Source: Rotaria sp. Silwood1
Lineage: Eukaryota > Rotifera > Eurotatoria > Philodinida > Philodinidae
Reading direction: 5' to 3'
NCBI GenBank assembly: GCA_905250075.1
Contig: CAJNOP010000278.1
Span: 1-64,000, forward strand
Length of the DNA: 64,000 bases
Part shown: positions 21,802 to 33,707 of the stretch, one piece after another
How positions within the stretch are numbered: the first letter of the stretch is position 1
Layout of the letters: each line of letters starts with the position of its first letter
Position numbers and translations under genes: made by a program
The notes under the pieces: generated by a model
Database searches by the model: none
Told to the model about the DNA's origin: nothing
Seen by the model: only the letters and a program-made list of their open reading frames with translations

Positions 21802-22919
21802 TAATTCAACCAAATAGTTCAATTACATGTGACGAGTATTTGGTCGAATTACTTAGTTATTTACTAATTAATTATTAACAACTCTTCAGTACTTCTTAAT
21901 GTAAGCTCGAAACTAAGGTTCTTAAAAGTACGACAAAAGTGTTACAGGTCTAATAACTAATAATTGATGATGATTAGGTACTTCATAAATGATTAATGAA
22001 TGACTTCGATCATAAAAATCCATATTCAACACTCTGAAAAGCTAGGAACCGTGACACTCTTACTTCAGTTCTTTGGGGCTGTCCCATACATGTTTAATAT
22101 AATGGAAGATTGCTCATCATTTCATTGAAATTTCTAGTTGCCTTAATTGAATAATAGTCTTCAAGAGATATACAATATCGATAAAAATTAAATAAAATGT
22201 AATAACTGCAAACTTATCGTTGGAATTGGAATATGATTGCTGCAATGAATAGTAACAGTATTTGTATGGGACCTAAAAACTAGCGTAGATAGTCTGTGTT
22301 TCTTCATTTACAATCATATCTGTTTGACTCCATTGAGTAGCTAGCTTGTCAAAAATAAAAACCATGAGATTATCTGAAATATCATTTCACTATAGTCCAT
22401 TTCAGTCTAGAAAAGTATTCTAATTTTGTTTCTAATGAAGATTGAATTAAAGAATGATCTCAGCTTGATTTCGCTGTGGTATACATAAATCAAACTATTT
22501 TTGAATCACTTTGATATTTTCACCAATTAAGAAATTTGAATTGTTCACAGAAATATATTTAACTTGAACAATTTCGTCTTTTGTATGTGAGCAGTTAGCT
22601 AAATTGATTTTTAATCAGTAAACCCAATTAGTATTAATTATTTCAATAGAAATCTCAATAAACAATTTTGTCAGTGAATTAAACAAATAGAGATTATTTC
22701 TAATAGTGTAAATTGTCATAGAGCAAGAATATTTCATAGATATTACTGAACTCCATTTGTCCTAATATTTTTGTTCGTTGATCAAAGCATTTTAATCGAT
22801 AAAAATAATAAAAGAATAAGAAGAATTTGAAATTGAATATTTAATGAATTTTTATTTAGTAACCAAAAAAGAATGACCGAAACATTTTCTAAGAAAATTT
22901 AAAGAAAGTTATGGACATT
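21802..22919. other. AT-rich spacer
   Basis: No gene, RNA or repeat recognised. Confidence 0.4.
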
Positions 22920-23157
22920 CTAAGAAGTATCTTTGATATGATTAAATAATTTTTTATTGGGATTAAATGTTTTCGTGAAGCCATTTTCATCCCACAGAAT
23001 ACTTATAGGATGATAACTACTTGTATTAAGTTGAATACGAGTGCCACGTAAGAATTCAGATCGAAACAAATCATTTGTTAAAACACAATAAATAATTATT
23101 AATGAAACATGAATCATTGAAATGTTAGAACAATATTGCCTTGATGGATGTTTTTTC
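22920..23157 (-). CDS. Possible terminal exon, one membrane segment
   Basis: A minus-strand exon of 79 codons including the stop follows an acceptor (CAATTTCCAG). It reads KKHPSRQYCSNIS, then a hydrophobic stretch (MIHVSLIIIYCVL), then a polar tail (FLRGTRIQLNTSSYHPISIL ending KLFNHIKDTS). The frame also stays open further upstream (to 23267) but with poorer codon use and no ATG. No upstream exon or family was recognised. Confidence 0.35.
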
Positions 23158-23736
23158 CTGGAAATTGAAACAAAATGACAATTAAAATCGACGGATATTT
23201 CGTTTATGTTGTAAATGTTTCTATTATAATTTTTTCTATTTTTAGATGATTTATGAAAGTTGCCCAATACCAGACAGCTTCAATTACTTCGATCAAGCTG
23301 ATTTTAAATAAGGAATCTCATGCTGAAAACACCATTCTTCTATTCAGTTTAACTTATGATAGTTGAATACAAACCGTTTATTAGTTAGTCATTAAATTCA
23401 TTTTAATTCAATAACCGATGATCGGACCTTTTGATCATCTATCGTATTGGATATTACAGATCATTTTTTTTTGACTTTATTCAACCTGTAATTTTATAAA
23501 ATTTGATCTAAATCAAGAATGAGAGTCAAAGTATATAGGGTAGAAGATTTACATCAATCTATTCCACTCGTCATACTTTGACAAACGGAATTCAGTGACC
23601 GGTTGCTTCACGCAACTGTCGGATGTTCAGTATTAATGACATCTAATTGAAGTATCTATGAAGTATGTCTTTATTGAATTCGTATGCTCAACAAAGAATA
23701 ATGATGAAGAAATATGTCCTAATAAAGACAATACAA
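23158..23736. other. AT-rich spacer
   Basis: Nothing supportable beyond the optional frame extension of the neighbouring exon. Confidence 0.4.
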
Positions 23737-23789
23737 GGGTGTTGAGTGTGGGTGTTCTTCATGAACATCCATACACCGCACCCACATCC
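23737..23789. repeat. TG/CA hairpin
   Basis: Arms GGGTGTTGAGTGTGGGTGTT and CATCCATACACCGCACCCAC, with a short loop TCTTCATGAA that is itself palindromic. Confidence 0.8.
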
Positions 23790-23967
23790 TTTTATGCTGT
23801 TCTGTTGTCAACAAAAAAATGTGCCAAAAAAAACAAGAGAAAATGATGGCAATATATACCTTTTAAGCTGACAACGATTTCATGTGATTTTTTCAGATTG
23901 TGCACCTTTATTCGTTTTCTAAATAATATATAATCATTGGAGAATGCAGTCATCAACAAATTGTTTG

Positions 23968-26046
23968 ATGAAATACTCACACATCGAAGATTTATCAAAT
24001 GAAATTTGGCTTGAAATATTTGACTATCTTGACATAAGAAATTTTTTTTCCGGCGTTTTATAGTATAAATCAACACATTAATCAACTTCTTGTACGTGAA
24101 AAGCTTCGTTCACTTTCACTTTCAAATTCAATCAAAGGTGGAAGTTCAATCGATGAATTTTTTCAGGCATTTATCATTTTCTAAGTTGCGTTCTACTTCA
24201 CTGGCAGTAACAAAGCAGTGAAAAATTTATTTTTCATTCTAACACACAAACGCGCAAATAAACTAGATTCGTGTCGGAGTTAATAGGATATTCTATTGTG
24301 AGCTTTATCTACGAGTAATAATTTCTACTTCGAGTGGGAATCTTTAAAATCTCATCGTACAACTAATGATGGTTTTCCTTGTAGATAGGACATACCATTT
24401 TTGATAAAGGATACATTTTTGCATCCAAAAGGTCGATTATCGTGTTTGTAAAAGCCAATTGGTTTATTTTTAGTAGTAGTGATCAAACTTCTGAAAAAAG
24501 GAAATTTCATAACATCTAGAGATTACTGAAAGTTTCATTCATCATAAGAATGCAATTAATTTAACAAATAGATTACCTGTCAGGGATTTTTCTAATGTTC
24601 AAAATTTTTCTTTCCATGAAATTATCTAGATCTGTATCAGAACTAAAACGGCTACGTAAAAACACAAATAGAATTTTCAGAAAGTACAGTCATTCAGAGG
24701 CAAATTTCAGCAATTTTCTTGTAATTACCGCAATTGTGAATTGATGTCGAAATTCTCTCGTAATCCTGTCGGTGGTCTTCTAGCTACATTTTATCATACG
24801 TTCATGTTCGCAACAATATTGATATAGAAATTTCGATAAATACTAAAATTTGCCTACAATTTTCAAAATTTCTTTAACAGTTAGGCTGATGTTCTTTTGA
24901 AATCTCTAATACTCTCATGCCATTAAATAGAAGAATGAGAAATTTTTAGTATACTCCGAAGTTTACTTGTAAGGAAATCTAAACATATCTCTATGTTTAG
25001 GAACATTCTTTGGAAGAATTCAAACGAGTCCAACATCTTAAACTGACGTACGACTATGATAAGAAGGATGAATTGAATATTCTGAATCATCTCTCATCAT
25101 TTTCGGCTCTTACGTCATTTCATATCCATCTGAACTCTAAAGTTCGAGAAAATGATCTTCAATATAGTGTCATACAATGTCTTTTTCGTCAGCGTTGTAG
25201 CTCACTTCAACGACTAAATATAGATATGGATATGGATTGGAGCAAAAATATCAAGAACACAATGTTTAGGCTTTATTTTTCATCTCTACTTCATGTATAC
25301 GTGAAAAAAATTCCTCTTATCTTGGCTATTCAAATCTTGGATCGATGCCGCCAAATTCGAACTTTTTCAGCTGATATTTATTATTATGAGACATACTTTC
25401 CCATTTCAAAGACAACTAAAACTTTACCACCATTAATTCACTTACTAATGCCTTCCCGCTATAGATCTGTAAGAAGTCATTTTCCGTCAACAATCGTCTT
25501 GGAGAATACTCACATTCGAACTGTGGTACAATTGTGCCAAATACGTGCTAGGAACCTATCGCGTTTAGTACACCTAGGTATATGTGCTGCGAAACGCCGT
25601 GCCATCCGCATCTTAACACAGACCAATCGTCATGTTGTCCGAAATTCGTCGGTCATAATACCAATAACGTTTGTCTTACAGCTCTGACTAAGCTTGACCT
25701 AAAACTACATTATCCATTCTCAAAAGAAGATCAATTTGTTGAAAAATTGCTACCATGGGGTTGTCCTAATCTTCATACATTTTACATTGATATTAGTTGT
25801 GAGCATAATCGGCATACATTACTCAATCCAAACTGGTGGATACATTTGCTCATTACCAAAAAGAAGCTACAACGCATATGTCTTCAGTTAAATTGGGAAA
25901 CACGATACTATGGTACCAGTGAATTCGAAATGATAACTGAAGATTTTCAATCATCAAATTATTTTACTCAACTCAAAGCCGATGTTATAGCAGATGAGAT
26001 TGTTGATTATCCTTACCTATCATATTGGTTTATTATCAAGAACTGA
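23968..26046 (+). pseudogene. Decayed F-box/LRR-like gene
   Basis: From ATG 23968 the sequence reads MKYSHIEDLSNEIWLEIFDY and LDIRNFFSG, a typical N-terminal F-box (the Skp1-binding motif of SCF ubiquitin ligases). A run of eight Ts near 24040 is followed by a +1 shift, after which the domain continues (FYSINQHINQLLVREKLRSL). After about 800 bp without clear coding the C-terminal repeat region resumes at 25007 (HSLEEFKRVQHLKLTY) and runs to about 25600. It then shifts frame again to ALTKLDLKLHYPF and stops at 26044-26046 after WFIIKN. At least two frame breaks plus the gap indicate a pseudogene, although one gap could be an intron (a TGTTTAG acceptor precedes 25002). Bdelloid genomes carry large families of such proteins. 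Confidence 0.65.
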
Positions 26047-26098
26047 GAAACACTTGTTGAATATATATGTCGCAGTAGAAATTAAAATTTCAACTTGA

Positions 26099-26184
26099 GG
26101 GGTGGGTGTGGGTTATGGTTGTATCTCTTGTGATAAGTGACACCAACACTCACACTCACACCCACGTCCATACCCATCACACAC
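26099..26184. repeat. TG/CA hairpin
   Basis: GGGTGGGTGTGGG arm, spacer with GGTTATGGTTGTAT, then a CACTCACACTCACACCCACG arm. It lies 52 bp after the F-box relic. Confidence 0.85.
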
Positions 26185-26520
26185 TCTCAAGATAGTTTTA
26201 AAAATTTTCTTTACCAAAATGATCACTGAAGAGAGTTCTATAAAGTGTGAAAGGGGAAAAAATCTGATGTTTTCGTGGTTGACTACCTGTGAAAATGCCC
26301 ATTAATGTATATAAAATTGGAAACTTTCCGTAATTCTATAGCCCATTCTTATATCATGAGTAGCCAGTTATAATAGTAATTCCCATTATTCATGAGCTTT
26401 CATTCGGTATAAAATCATTGGTCAAGCTATTTAAAAGCATAGCGTTACCCCCTGGGAAAATATTTTTACGCATCCAGTACATTGCTAGTGCAGGTCTCAC
26501 CTTTATTTATAGAATAAGAA

Positions 26521-26569
26521 TGTGGTTATAGTTGTATATTCCCTCAACATCGCCCACACTCACACCATC
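26521..26569. repeat. TG/CA hairpin, short
   Basis: TGTGGTTATAGTTGTAT then CGCCCACACTCACACC. Its left half resembles the copy at 26099. Confidence 0.6.
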
Positions 26570-27289
26570 AAATTTCTTTTCAATGAGAAGTTCTTTTGAT
26601 AGCATAGAGGTGGAATAGGCAGGTGCTGTTGATGTCTGTTTCATAACTCGCATTCATGAACAAAAGTGCGCTACTACTCACTTCATTATAATTAAGTGAC
26701 TTCGTCATGAAGCCATGCTGAAAATAACCTTAGAACGCTCATTTCTTATCGTTCCAAAGTAATCAAAAACGAACCTTGACTTGATCTATTATAATATGAT
26801 CAAGTACCATTGAAAATAAATCAATTTGTCCTGTGTCTTTTTTCATTATCGATAGGATGATATGCCTATATCCTTTAAATGTTGTATACATTCTACAAGC
26901 TTAAATAAAGACAACTCTTCAATATTTGTTATGAATTTATGCGCTAAAATTTTTAATAAAACTCGTTGAATCAAGACATAAGTGAATAGGGGAATAAGCC
27001 ACGACATCGAATGGCTCAATCGAAACAATAGATTTTCTTCTAAGCGTTGCACTATAGTTGCTTGAGCTTTGAAAAATATTCAATATCGATACCGTTCTGC
27101 GTGTTTGCAATAAATCCGAAAGTACAACAACTAATTTGTTTTTAAGATTGATAACCCTTATTCTACAAAAACAATTCACTCACAGATTACATCAATTGTC
27201 AATTGCTTGTAAAACAAGTAAATATAGATTTGTCGTTCGCAATTTCTTTCAGTTTTACTATCAACGGATCAACACATACATGCATCATT
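26570..27289. other. Weak frames only
   Basis: Overlapping minus-strand frames at 26846-27179 (60-80 codons) have no splice partners or domain; not called. Confidence 0.35.
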
Positions 27290-27366
27290 GGTGTGGGTGT
27301 GGGGTGTGGATGGGTGTATTTAATGCTTATGTCAACAATCACGTGCACATTCAAACCCACATCCTC
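27290..27366. repeat. TG/CA hairpin
   Basis: GGTGTGGGTGTGGGGTGTGG arm and CGTGCACATTCAAACCCACA arm around a spacer of about 35 bp. Confidence 0.8.
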
Positions 27367-27374
27367 AAGCATTA

Positions 27375-27462
27375 TCTAAACTTCTTAGCGCATCTTCTTG
27401 CATTGAATAATATGCAACGATCTCCATGTCTCGATCAGCAAGCCGCAGCTATGCAACTCTAA
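27375..27462 (+). CDS. Possible C-terminal exon fragment
   Basis: Immediately after the TG/CA hairpin a plus-strand frame reads HYLNFLAHLLALNN and MQRSPCLDQQAAAMQL and stops. Its codons (GCC GCA GCT, CTC GAT CAG) are unusually GC-rich for the region, suggesting a true exon. The preceding CTCAAG could be the acceptor. The parent gene is not identified. Confidence 0.25.
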
Positions 27463-28029
27463 TCTTTGATTAGTTTTGTAATTATCAATGGAGGTTTTGA
27501 ACTCATGGTGGAGATATTGGAGTTGAGGGAGGGGAACTGAAAGTGTACCAGAGATTAAATCTAGAAAAAAAATTCGGAAGAATTTCCAACTATTCTCTTG
27601 AATTATACTCTTAACAGATCTATGCATGAACCCTATTGTCGAATTGTGAAAAGTCTAAACGAATTACGATTAATACAGATTTAGGAGTGAGAATTTTAAT
27701 ATGCTAAAAAGAGAAAAATCACTAGACTTATTTCTACCACAGTTAAAGGTTTCATTTTTATTAGAAGAAAAATATATATTCACCAAAGGAAAATATTATT
27801 CATACGGCATATTTATAGCAAATACTAAATAAAGCAATAACTTTCATACACAAATTTTTGTGCGGATTCCAAATGTTATATGGATTTTTCTATAAAATGA
27901 AGTTTGGATGAAGAATATTAGAGTTCTATTTAATCCGAAAATGTAAACTATAAGCTAAAGATTTATGGATTATAATTTACCGAAACTGAGCATTTTCTCT
28001 CAAACATTGAATAGCTTGAAAGCATGAAT
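27463..28029. other. AT-rich spacer
   Basis: No gene supported. Confidence 0.4.
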
Positions 28030-28097
28030 ATGGATATAGATTTGATTACGTGCATATATATGGCTATTCATTTAACAAAGATCCACATCCACACCCG
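28030..28097. repeat. Degenerate TG/CA hairpin
   Basis: ATGGATATAGATTTGATTACG then GATCCACATCCACACCCG; a weak member of the family. Confidence 0.4.
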
Positions 28098-28257
28098 TAT
28101 TTATATTGGAGTATTGAAAAATCAAGTCTTAGAAAATTGAATCTAGTTTTGATCAAACTGTAACGACATGTGATGACAACATTGCATTTTTTTGATTTCA
28201 AATATTTTTTTCTCATATAGCTTTTTCAAAAAAAGATATTGCAGATTTTTCGTAATA

Positions 28258-28596
28258 ATGCAATTCATAAAAAGAAAATTATGTATCCACCAATATCTGC
28301 ACAGTAAACCAAATGTTCTTAATAATAATTTCTATCTTAAGAAACCTAATAAAGTATTAGATTACCATTGGTTTCATTTATTACAAAACAAAAACAAAAA
28401 AGAAATTAATATGTTATTAAAATATGTTAATGAAATACAAAGTGGAAAACCGGAATTTCGTCCCAAGGAATTTTTGGATCGAATATTCAGTTTGGTTCGA
28501 AATATCAGTAACTTTTTGGTTTTTGACCCAAAAGTCATTGTAACGTCAAACGTAACTGAATTTTGCCTCATTCATCCTGATAAAAAATCTTCTTAA
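28258..28596 (+). CDS. 112-aa protein of unknown function
   Basis: From ATG 28258 the frame is open for 112 codons. It is basic at the N-terminus (MQFIKRKLCIHQYLHS). The middle (KVLDYHWFHLLQNKNKKEIN) and C-terminal part (EFRPKEFLDRIFSLVRNISN, then FLVFDPKVIV) have a natural amphipathic helix pattern. The frame is open another 22 codons upstream but without an ATG, so an upstream exon is possible. No family was recognised. The Lys-, Asn- and Phe-rich content simply reflects the AT-rich genome. Confidence 0.45.
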   Translation: MQFIKRKLCIHQYLHSKPNVLNNNFYLKKPNKVLDYHWFHLLQNKNKKEINMLLKYVNEIQSGKPEFRPKEFLDRIFSLVRNISNFLVFDPKVIVTSNVTEFCLIHPDKKSS

Positions 28597-28917
28597 ATCA
28601 GTTAGTAAACTTTAATGACGCTACGAAATATGTATCTTCGCTAGAACATGGTACTTAGTTCTATTTTCTTGTAATGAGTATAATTGCTATTTAGATTTAA
28701 TTCAAGAGAGTAAGGATGTACCGTTGAATTGAACATTACATGTACTTTTCCTTGTTCTTTTTTCAAGTATTGATGTTCTTTGATGATGATGAGCTTTTCA
28801 TAGGATTTAATTAAAAGAGAAAGCCTATACCTTTGGATAAAAAGAGCAGCAAGGAAGGTAAAACGAAAAACAATGTGAGTATGGATGGAGCAGAACAAAA
28901 AGGAAGTCTATGAAACA

Positions 28918-29757
28918 TACAGTGGACGTCAAAAGATTCGCACCACATTTTTGCTTTTGCTCGCATTTCAAGACTACACGGCATGAATTCAAAATTTTGT
29001 TTCTTTCGGATAGCGGAACTCAAGTAGTACAAATCTGCAGATATTTGATATGTGTAACCCTTGAATATAAAGTACGAGAAAGAAAACCAACTTTAGCACT
29101 TACAAAAAACTTACATAAAAAAAGACACAATGCTGTTTTCGAAGAATTTTTTGTAGTCTTACTAGTTTTATTAAGATACGTCTAATGCAAAGACTGAAAA
29201 GCACTCTGTTTGATATTTTACATGGTTCGATAGAGCTCATCAAGCTCTACAAAACTGTGTGCCTGAAAAATTTTCCAACGCTTCTTTTGAGACTGAAATT
29301 CAGTGAAAACGAGTACTTTTCTATTTCTACGTATGACAAATCGAAATTTTCCCATCATAAAGTGGAATAGGAAAGCACGCGTTTTCATCGAATTTTAATC
29401 TGAAAAGAAGGATTGGAAAATTTTCTCAAACATAAAGTTTGTAGAGCTTGACGATCTCTATCGAACTACGTAAGAATATCAAAAACGTTGTTTATGAGTT
29501 TTTTCGCTACTCGCATGATACTAAAAGCCATGACAATAATAGCATGTTGTCTTCTGTTATGTAAGTTTTTTGTTAGTGCTGAAGTTGGTTTTTATTGCTT
29601 GTACTTTATATTCAAGGATTATACATTTCAAATATCTACAGATTTGTAGTACTTGATTTCCGCTATCCGAAAGACAAAGAATTTGAATCCATGCTGTGTA
29701 GTTTTAAAATGCAAGCAAAAGCAAAAATGTGGTACGAAACTTTTGACGTTCATTGTA
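28918..29757. mobile_element. Tc1/mariner-like fold-back MITE (~836 bp)
   Basis: The termini are TA|CAGTGGACGTCAAAAG and its inverse (CTTTTGACGTTCATTG|TA), with the continuation GATTCGCACCACATTTTTGC. CAGTGG...CAAAAG...TTCG.ACC with a TA target is the classic Tc1/mariner end. The inversion runs far inward: most of 28920-29120 pairs with 29560-29755, and further matches (CGATAGAGCTCATCAAGCTC / GAGCTTGACGATCTCTATCG) reach toward the centre. There is no transposase frame. Arm divergence of roughly 10-15% suggests an old insertion. Confidence 0.8.
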
Positions 29758-29759
29758 GT

Positions 29760-30239
29760 TCATCATTAATCTACAATTGAAGGAATGTTACAGGTGGTCT
29801 GTCTTTTATTTCCTTCCAGTACATTGAAGAAAAAAAAGAGAAAATTATTCTCTCATTTTTGATTACTCCTTCGTTCTTTCTTCTTTAAGTGTTGAATGGC
29901 GCTCTATCTCACAAAGTAACTACTTACCTTAACTATCGACTTAACTTTTATCTCGTACTAACTATCCATGCACAATTGAGTGTAAGTGATGCATATATCT
30001 ATTGTGTTCTTTAGAATAAATATAGTCAAATCAAACTAAAACACTTTTTTGACGAGAGATTTTTAAAGTAAGAGAAAGAATAAAGCAGTTAGCGTATTAT
30101 TGGTGATGGTAAGTTTTTTAGAGAAGTTTTTCAATTGATCAAATTACGGTGATCATTTTACGTAAGATAAACAAAAATGCAAACTTCAAAGTCACTTGTC
30201 TAGAATTAGAATATCATTAATTCAATAATTGTTTTTCAG
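29760..30239. other. AT-rich spacer
   Basis: Nothing recognised. Confidence 0.4.
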
Positions 30240-31170
30240 AGAAATCTGTTAATGAAGAAGGCTTGCTATGAATATGCTTGGACATGCAATGATGAAACTA
30301 ACAGTGAAGCTGATGAGCATATAAAAAACCCACTAAGATGCTGACATATTAGCATTGTTGGCGTTTCTTAGTCGAAAGCGTTTGGATAATGAAAAAAGCT
30401 GATCATCATTATTGCTTCTTCAAGTGTACACTGACGTTATTGATCATAATTTTGATGCTGGACAGTACATTCATAGTTCCATCAATGGGGATGGTTTGTT
30501 TGAGGAAATTAGTGTTTCAACTAGCTATAAAAATAGCGATAAGTCTTCAACAAATGACTAAACTATAAGCAAACTCATTACTCAAGAAGAAGATTAAAAG
30601 CACTTCTACAAAGAATGACTCCGTCATTTCCAGAACATACTCGAAGCTTGCGATAACTCGAACTTCTCATAGATTACTGTTGTAGTTTTCAATTAAATTC
30701 TCTGTTAGAATTTTGATACTATGAGCTGATTGAGATAAAGACAAATTTGGTGCTCACAATTAAGTGGAATATTTATTAGTAATTGTAATTTGGATGATAG
30801 TTTTCTTAGCATTAGAGACTTGCCTGATAATTACTGGTTTGCCACTTCTTTCACCAATCTCTGCATCATCGATAATATTTAAAGATATATTCACTCAACA
30901 TTTAAGTCTTCAGACATAAAATTTTCTAATTACAGAAGATTCATTGCTTTTCTATTATGCATCCATGTATTTTAAATGATTTTTAGGGATGCTGCAGTCT
31001 TAATGTTGGAAAAACAAGAAATTACAGTAATGCCGGGATTTTTCAACAAAGGAAAATATTTCAGGTGAAGAAAAAAGCAGATAGAACAAATGAGACTAGA
31101 CAGATCTTTTTTGAGTGAGAGAATGGAGAAGATTAGATACCTTGAGAGAACAATTTTGTCTTGAGAATTA
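30240..31170 (+). pseudogene. Decayed coding sequence of unknown origin
   Basis: Protein-like segments occur on the plus strand separated by stops: LQVYTDVIDHNFDAGQYIHS and INGDGLFEEISVSTSY (from about 30420), and later DAAVLMLEKQEITVMPGFFN and RKKQIEQMRLDRSFLSERME (from about 30990). The pieces are not all in one frame. I recognise no domain. Whether this is a host gene or a transposon remnant is open. Confidence 0.35.
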
Positions 31171-31979
31171 CTATAAGTTTCAATCAAATATTTCTCAGAG
31201 TTCGATTAAGAAGCATTTACACGTATTCTCAAAAGTAGCTACCAGAAAGTAGTTTTTTATATAAGTTAAGTATTCATTGAATTTTATAAACTGACTGTTT
31301 TGTATGGTAGGTGAAACAATCAAGATATTCCACTATGAAAAAACTATCAAAGTGCTTTGTCATGTAAATATCTCTAGCTGAAAAGCAAAATTTGTTATTT
31401 TTCTAATTCCATGATAATATTGTGCAGCGTCTATTTCTCAATTTCTTCCATTTCAGACATTATTTTGATCTTAAGATTTTTCAAATCCAGAACCCTTATC
31501 TGTTTGAGACTATCCTTTGTTGCATGCCTTCATGTAAAGAAATCAAATAATATCAAGTTAAAATTTAAATAATTAGGAGAAGAAATGCTACAATGTGTTT
31601 TTATGGAACAAGAAAAAATGCTAAAGTTCTGTTTCTCATTTAAAGCGAATTACTTGAAAGAGTACTTTTATAGTTTGTCCATAGAAGTAAAACGTAGGTA
31701 GTATTACTTATAGAAAAACAGTCAGTTCATATAGATCAATCAACAATGAATTTAAATGAAATAACAAAACTTTTGAGCAAGATACTATTGGAACATTTTG
31801 CATATTTCTAAATTAGTGTTTAGCCGGAATGATTGTTAATTGTTACTGCGTGTCTTCATTAAAATCATTCAAGTCGTTAAAAATGTTCGGTTAGTTACAG
31901 AAAAGGCAGTAATACCAACAGAGAAACAACTGATGTTTTCTTCATTTCTTATTCATTGTGAATCACTGAAAAACAACTT
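31171..31979. other. AT-rich spacer
   Basis: No gene supported. Confidence 0.4.
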
Positions 31980-32583
31980 ACGAGGGAGGATATTTAGATG
32001 TTCAAGCGTTTTAGAGCCTATCTTTTGGCCACAAGCAGACCTTGATGAGGCATGGAAAATCTGAAAATGATTTATTCTGAAGTTATGATCGTTTTAGTCG
32101 ATTTTCGGCTTACTGCAAGGTATTTCGAAAAAATTCGAATGATGCATTTTCGACCTGAGATTTTATCCATAGATAGGTCTCATTGACGCTAGATCCTTCT
32201 ACAAGTCTCAACGCTAATGAATGGCTTCTTCTTCAGATAATCAAATTTAAAAACTCCTGCATTTTATCAATCATTCGAAAAAAGCTGATTTGCCTTGGAA
32301 ATTCGTTATCTTGTGAAGGATACATCCGCTCAACCTGAGACTGGTAGAACAATCTAGCGCCAATGAGATCTATCTATGGATAAAATTTCAAGTCGAAAAT
32401 GCATCATTCGAATTTTTTCGAAATACCTTGCAGTAAGCCGAAAATTGAGTAAAACGGTCATAACTCGGGAACAACGGCACGAGAGAATGAATCCTTTTCA
32501 GATTTTTCATATCTCATCGAGATCTACATGTAGCCAAATGATGGACTTTAAAACACTTGAACATCTAAATACTTTTCCTCATT
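31980..32583. mobile_element. ~600-bp palindromic element
   Basis: The left arm (about 31980-32215) and right arm (about 32338-32583) are inverted copies, roughly 85% identical by eye. A perfect core contains TTTCGAAAAAATTCGAATGA and TTTTCGGCTTACTGCAAGG. Ends read GAGG.....TATTTAGATGTTCAAG and its inverse. There is no coding capacity and the superfamily is not clear from the ends. Confidence 0.75.
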
Positions 32584-33194
32584 AGTCCGAAATCTCAGTA
32601 ACTCACTTATTCAAACAACTCTATTTTGATTGTTCTGTGCTTTGATTTAAGCATTTTCTTGAAATTTAAATTTGAAGATAGAACTTGGCTATTAAGCGAA
32701 GACTTTTCGCTCATTTAGAGGATGACTTGATCATGATAATTCCAAAAAAGTGATATTGCTGATTTTACTGATATTCAAACATTTTGTCCCCATGGTTAGA
32801 ACAGTGAAAGTTGCCACAATTGAAACTTTTTAAAGGTCAAAAATCTGCTAAGTCTCTCCTCATGCCAAATCAATTTTGTTGAAGTTAATCAAATGCACTA
32901 CAGTTGATTGATTTCATGAGGAGATTTAAGAATATTACATTAGTTTTTCTAAACCATCATACTGGAGAACATAAGTCTTTTGAAAGCTTATTTTGCGTTT
33001 TTCTCAAAATATGGCTGTTGATTTTTTTTTTAGTTTACGTACGTTCCAAATTTCTTCTCTATTCTAATCGCTAGAAAGCTTCCTTTCGTGTCAAATAAAG
33101 GCTATGGAAATGGTCTTCTTGAATGATCACTAGTTTACACAATGAGAAATATGCTTTGAATGAAAATGTTGAACACGAAGTGGACTTCTTCGCT
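32584..33194. other. Spacer without a recognised gene
   Basis: Nothing supportable. Confidence 0.4.
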
Positions 33195-33374
33195 TCACAG
33201 AAGCCATATTGACGTGCGATCTAAGATGGCATCTTTCTTATCGGAATAAAGACATTGAGCCGCTACATTTTTGTTCAAGTTATTGCCAGAGTAGTTCATT
33301 AATACTTCCGACTCGTACACATACCAGGGTAAGTCGATGATAGTCAAGATGCGTAAGAACGACTTTTCATGCAT
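33195..33374 (-). CDS. Possible small exon or 59-aa protein
   Basis: Minus-strand frame MHEKSFLRILTIIDLPWYVY, then ESEVLMNYSGNNLNKN and AAQCLYSDKKDAILDRTSIW, to a stop. Codon choice is balanced and not AT-driven. A possible acceptor (TATCTGTAG) lies just before the ATG, so it could equally be a terminal exon. No family recognised. Confidence 0.35.
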   Translation of the reverse strand: MHEKSFLRILTIIDLPWYVYESEVLMNYSGNNLNKNVAAQCLYSDKKDAILDRTSIWLL

Positions 33375-33707
33375 TCTACAGATATAAGTGTTTTCGTATT
33401 TCAAATATACACTAACTCTTTTTTGACTCTGACAAATGTTGAAACTACATTATATTCCTTTACAAAGAAGGAAGTGCAAATCAGCATATTTCTTAACAAT
33501 ATTCATTTTTCACCTCGTGATATTGAAAATGATCAGGTTACATGTTGTGCTCACGCAAATACACATATCTCCTTATGATTGAAAGCAAATTTATACTTTT
33601 TAATAGATGATTCTCATAAGATTATTTCATTTATCTAGCTGATATCGGCTATTATGAACACTTCACGCGAATCCTGAGCTGAACATTGTTATAGAGACAT
33701 AATCCAT

